A DNA stretch of 14,735 bases from Bacteroidales bacterium UBA2764 (GTDB taxonomy: Bacteria > Bacteroidota > Bacteroidia > Bacteroidales > Paludibacteraceae). The stretch is taken from positions 1,012-15,746 of the forward strand of contig DEIW01000047.1 of NCBI GenBank assembly GCA_002352705.1, given 5' to 3'. This document shows, piece by piece, positions 13,789 to 14,735 of the stretch. Every line of letters starts with the position of its first letter. The stretch's first letter is position 1. The position numbers were made by a program, and so were the translations under genes. The notes under the pieces were generated by a model, which was not told the DNA's origin, ran no database searches, and saw only the letters and a list, made by a program, of their open reading frames with translations.

Positions 13789-13862
13789 GGCCCCGTAGCT
13801 CAATTGAATAGAGTGTCAGATTCCGGTTCTGAAGGTTCTGGGTTTGAGCCCCAGCGGGGTCA
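13789..13862 (+). tRNA. tRNA-Arg (anticodon CCG)
   Basis: A full cloverleaf: acceptor GGCCCCG (13789-13795) with CGGGGTC (13855-13861, one G-U pair) and discriminator A at 13862. The D-stem is GCTC/GAGT. The anticodon stem TCAGA/TCTGA encloses TTCCGGT with anticodon CCG (13823-13825), reading CGG. The T-stem is CTGGG/CCCAG with loop TTTGAGC. CCA is not encoded (CAA follows). Unusual: position 19 is A and position 56 is U, replacing the near-universal G19-C56 tertiary pair by A19-U56; A15-U48 also fits. It probably uses the promoter at 11437 by read-through or a promoter inside the peptidase gene that I cannot see. Confidence 0.95.
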
Positions 13863-13863
13863 C

Positions 13864-13898
13864 AAAGAGCGGACAGTTTCAACAACTGTCCGCTCTTT
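13864..13898 (+). terminator. Perfect 15-bp terminator hairpin after the tRNA, between convergent genes
   Basis: AAAGAGCGGACAGTT (13864-13878) and AACTGTCCGCTCTTT (13884-13898) pair perfectly around loop TCAAC. The A-run and T-run ends allow termination in both directions. It begins two bases after the tRNA and ends 9 bp before the minus-strand gene's stop, so it probably serves both. Confidence 0.9.
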
Positions 13899-13907
13899 AT
13901 ATTGTCA

Positions 13908-14735
13908 TTATTCTCCTAATTTGATATCTACTATAATCGGGTCGTGGTCCGCATAACGATGCAACGATTTGTCCTTTAATTTATAAGCTCCATGCGAATA
14001 GTACCAATCCGCATTCACATGCCATGGCCGGACATGAAGGACTTGGGAAGCCATTGAGGGGTTTGCAAAACAACGGTCGAGAAAACCCGTTTCCCCCTTA
14101 TAGACATATGAATAATCATCCGGGCAGAAACGCATCAACAGATCTTCGTACCCTGCGCGAACCAGAGTCTGGATAGGTTGTTCCCGCGTGTAGCAGTTAT
14201 AATCCCCCAGAAGGAGGATATCTGAATCCCCAAAGAGGGCGATAGCTTCAGGCAGCATAACCAAAAGCGAATCGGTATTCTGCATTCGTTTCCTGTTGGT
14301 GTCATATTGCGTTCTTCCGGGACGTTTGGATTTGAGATGGTTGACTCCTACTATCAGCCGCTCACCGCTTGCCAATTCCTCAAATCCCGATGCGAACATG
14401 CGTGCGTAATAATGACTGGTGGTATCTTTATAGGCGGAAAGGGGATGCATGTAGGGTTTCACGCGATCCGTGCGGTACAGGAAACAGCCGCCTATACGGT
14501 CCATATTCTCCATCGGCATAGAGACATAGGCATAGCGTGGACCGCGTTTATTCAACTCCGCCAACAACATCTGAGGCGCCTTGTCTCCTACTTGTATCTC
14601 GCAAAGAGCAATAATATCCGCATGCATGGCACGCAGGGCCTTGGTCACTTTGCGTGTTTTGAGAGCCTGCTGCTTAGGGGTAGTCCGTTTGGTTGCGTAT
14701 CCTCCCAAGTCCGCAAAATAATTCTCTATGTTCGC
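13908..14735 (-). CDS. Endonuclease/exonuclease/phosphatase-family protein (5' end beyond window)
   Basis: A minus-strand frame is open from the right edge to a TAA at 13908-13910, giving 275 residues. A TTG at 14708 is not needed as a start, because ANIENYFADLGG upstream continues the family's N-terminal strand (compare NVENLF). Metal and catalytic motifs: ALCEIQ (Glu for Mg), GVNHLKSK (active His), LLGDYNCYT (GDxN), GFLDRCFANPSM, and YADHDPIIVDI (the terminal DHxP motif). These place it in the Mg-dependent DNase/phosphodiesterase fold; nucleic-acid versus other phosphodiester substrate cannot be told. Bacteroidales homologues are often exported; the signal peptide, if any, is outside the window. 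Confidence 0.85.
   Translation of the reverse strand, partial: ANIENYFADLGGYATKRTTPKQQALKTRKVTKALRAMHADIIALCEIQVGDKAPQMLLAELNKRGPRYAYVSMPMENMDRIGGCFLYRTDRVKPYMHPLSAYKDTTSHYYARMFASGFEELASGERLIVGVNHLKSKRPGRTQYDTNRKRMQNTDSLLVMLPEAIALFGDSDILLLGDYNCYTREQPIQTLVRAGYEDLLMRFCPDDYSYVYKGETGFLDRCFANPSMASQVLHVRPWHVNADWYYSHGAYKLKDKSLHRYADHDPIIVDIKLGE

Noticed and set aside
13774..13956. A 60-residue plus-strand frame running through the tRNA (QGPVAQLNRVSDSGSEG...)
   Set aside because: It is the translation of the tRNA-Arg gene and its terminator, a well-known spurious 'protein' pattern.
14706..14708. TTG as start codon of the minus-strand nuclease-family gene
   Set aside because: The frame continues to the window edge with family-like residues (NIENYF); the true start is outside.

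Overview
The window looks like chromosome from a Bacteroidetes (most likely Bacteroidales) bacterium. Two promoters match the Bacteroidetes consensus (TTTG, 20 bp, TAnnTTTG) at 731-762 and 11437-11468. Most genes have A-rich leaders instead of Shine-Dalgarno sites. Five secreted proteins have signal peptides ending in Ala followed by Gln, the Bacteroidetes 'Q-rule'. Several protein families are ones I know from Bacteroidales. No phage, transposon, integrase or CRISPR sequence was seen.

Layout. (1) 1-81 is the C-terminal tail of an unidentified protein. A small outer-membrane beta-barrel gene (148-627) follows, closed by a terminator at 663-700. (2) 731-11316 is one long same-strand transcription unit with a strong promoter, eleven genes and a strong terminator. 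The genes are a zinc-ribbon/transmembrane/helical-repeat protein (812), an SPFH protein with a C-terminal GYF_2 domain and proline-rich tail (1857), two small GYF_2 proteins (3488, 3876), a four-helix membrane protein (4212), and then six exported proteins. The exported ones are two LPP20/FlgT-like proteins (4581, 5280), a glycine-ladder collagen-like protein (6239), a conserved Bacteroidales unknown (7445), a DUF6175 protein with an extra N-terminal domain (8799) and a further conserved unknown (10231). (3) 11437-13898 is a second unit: a GNAT-fold acyltransferase-like protein, a Fur-family regulator overlapping it by one base, a membrane zinc metallopeptidase, and tRNA-Arg(CCG) only 11 nt after the peptidase stop, closed by a perfect 15-bp hairpin. 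(4) On the minus strand, converging on that hairpin, is an endonuclease/exonuclease/phosphatase-family gene cut by the right window edge.

The eleven-gene unit is the main point of interest. Its order runs from cytoplasmic/inner-membrane scaffold parts to exported parts, with no recognised catalytic enzyme. I infer a multi-compartment envelope assembly: an SPFH scaffold with proline-rich and GYF_2 adaptors inside, two membrane proteins bridging, and a set of periplasmic or outer-membrane proteins outside. The function is unknown to me. The pieces are recognisable families, but I know of no description of them as one system. No stretch above 300 bases lacks a gene; the longest gaps (628-811 and 11254-11490) hold terminators and promoters.
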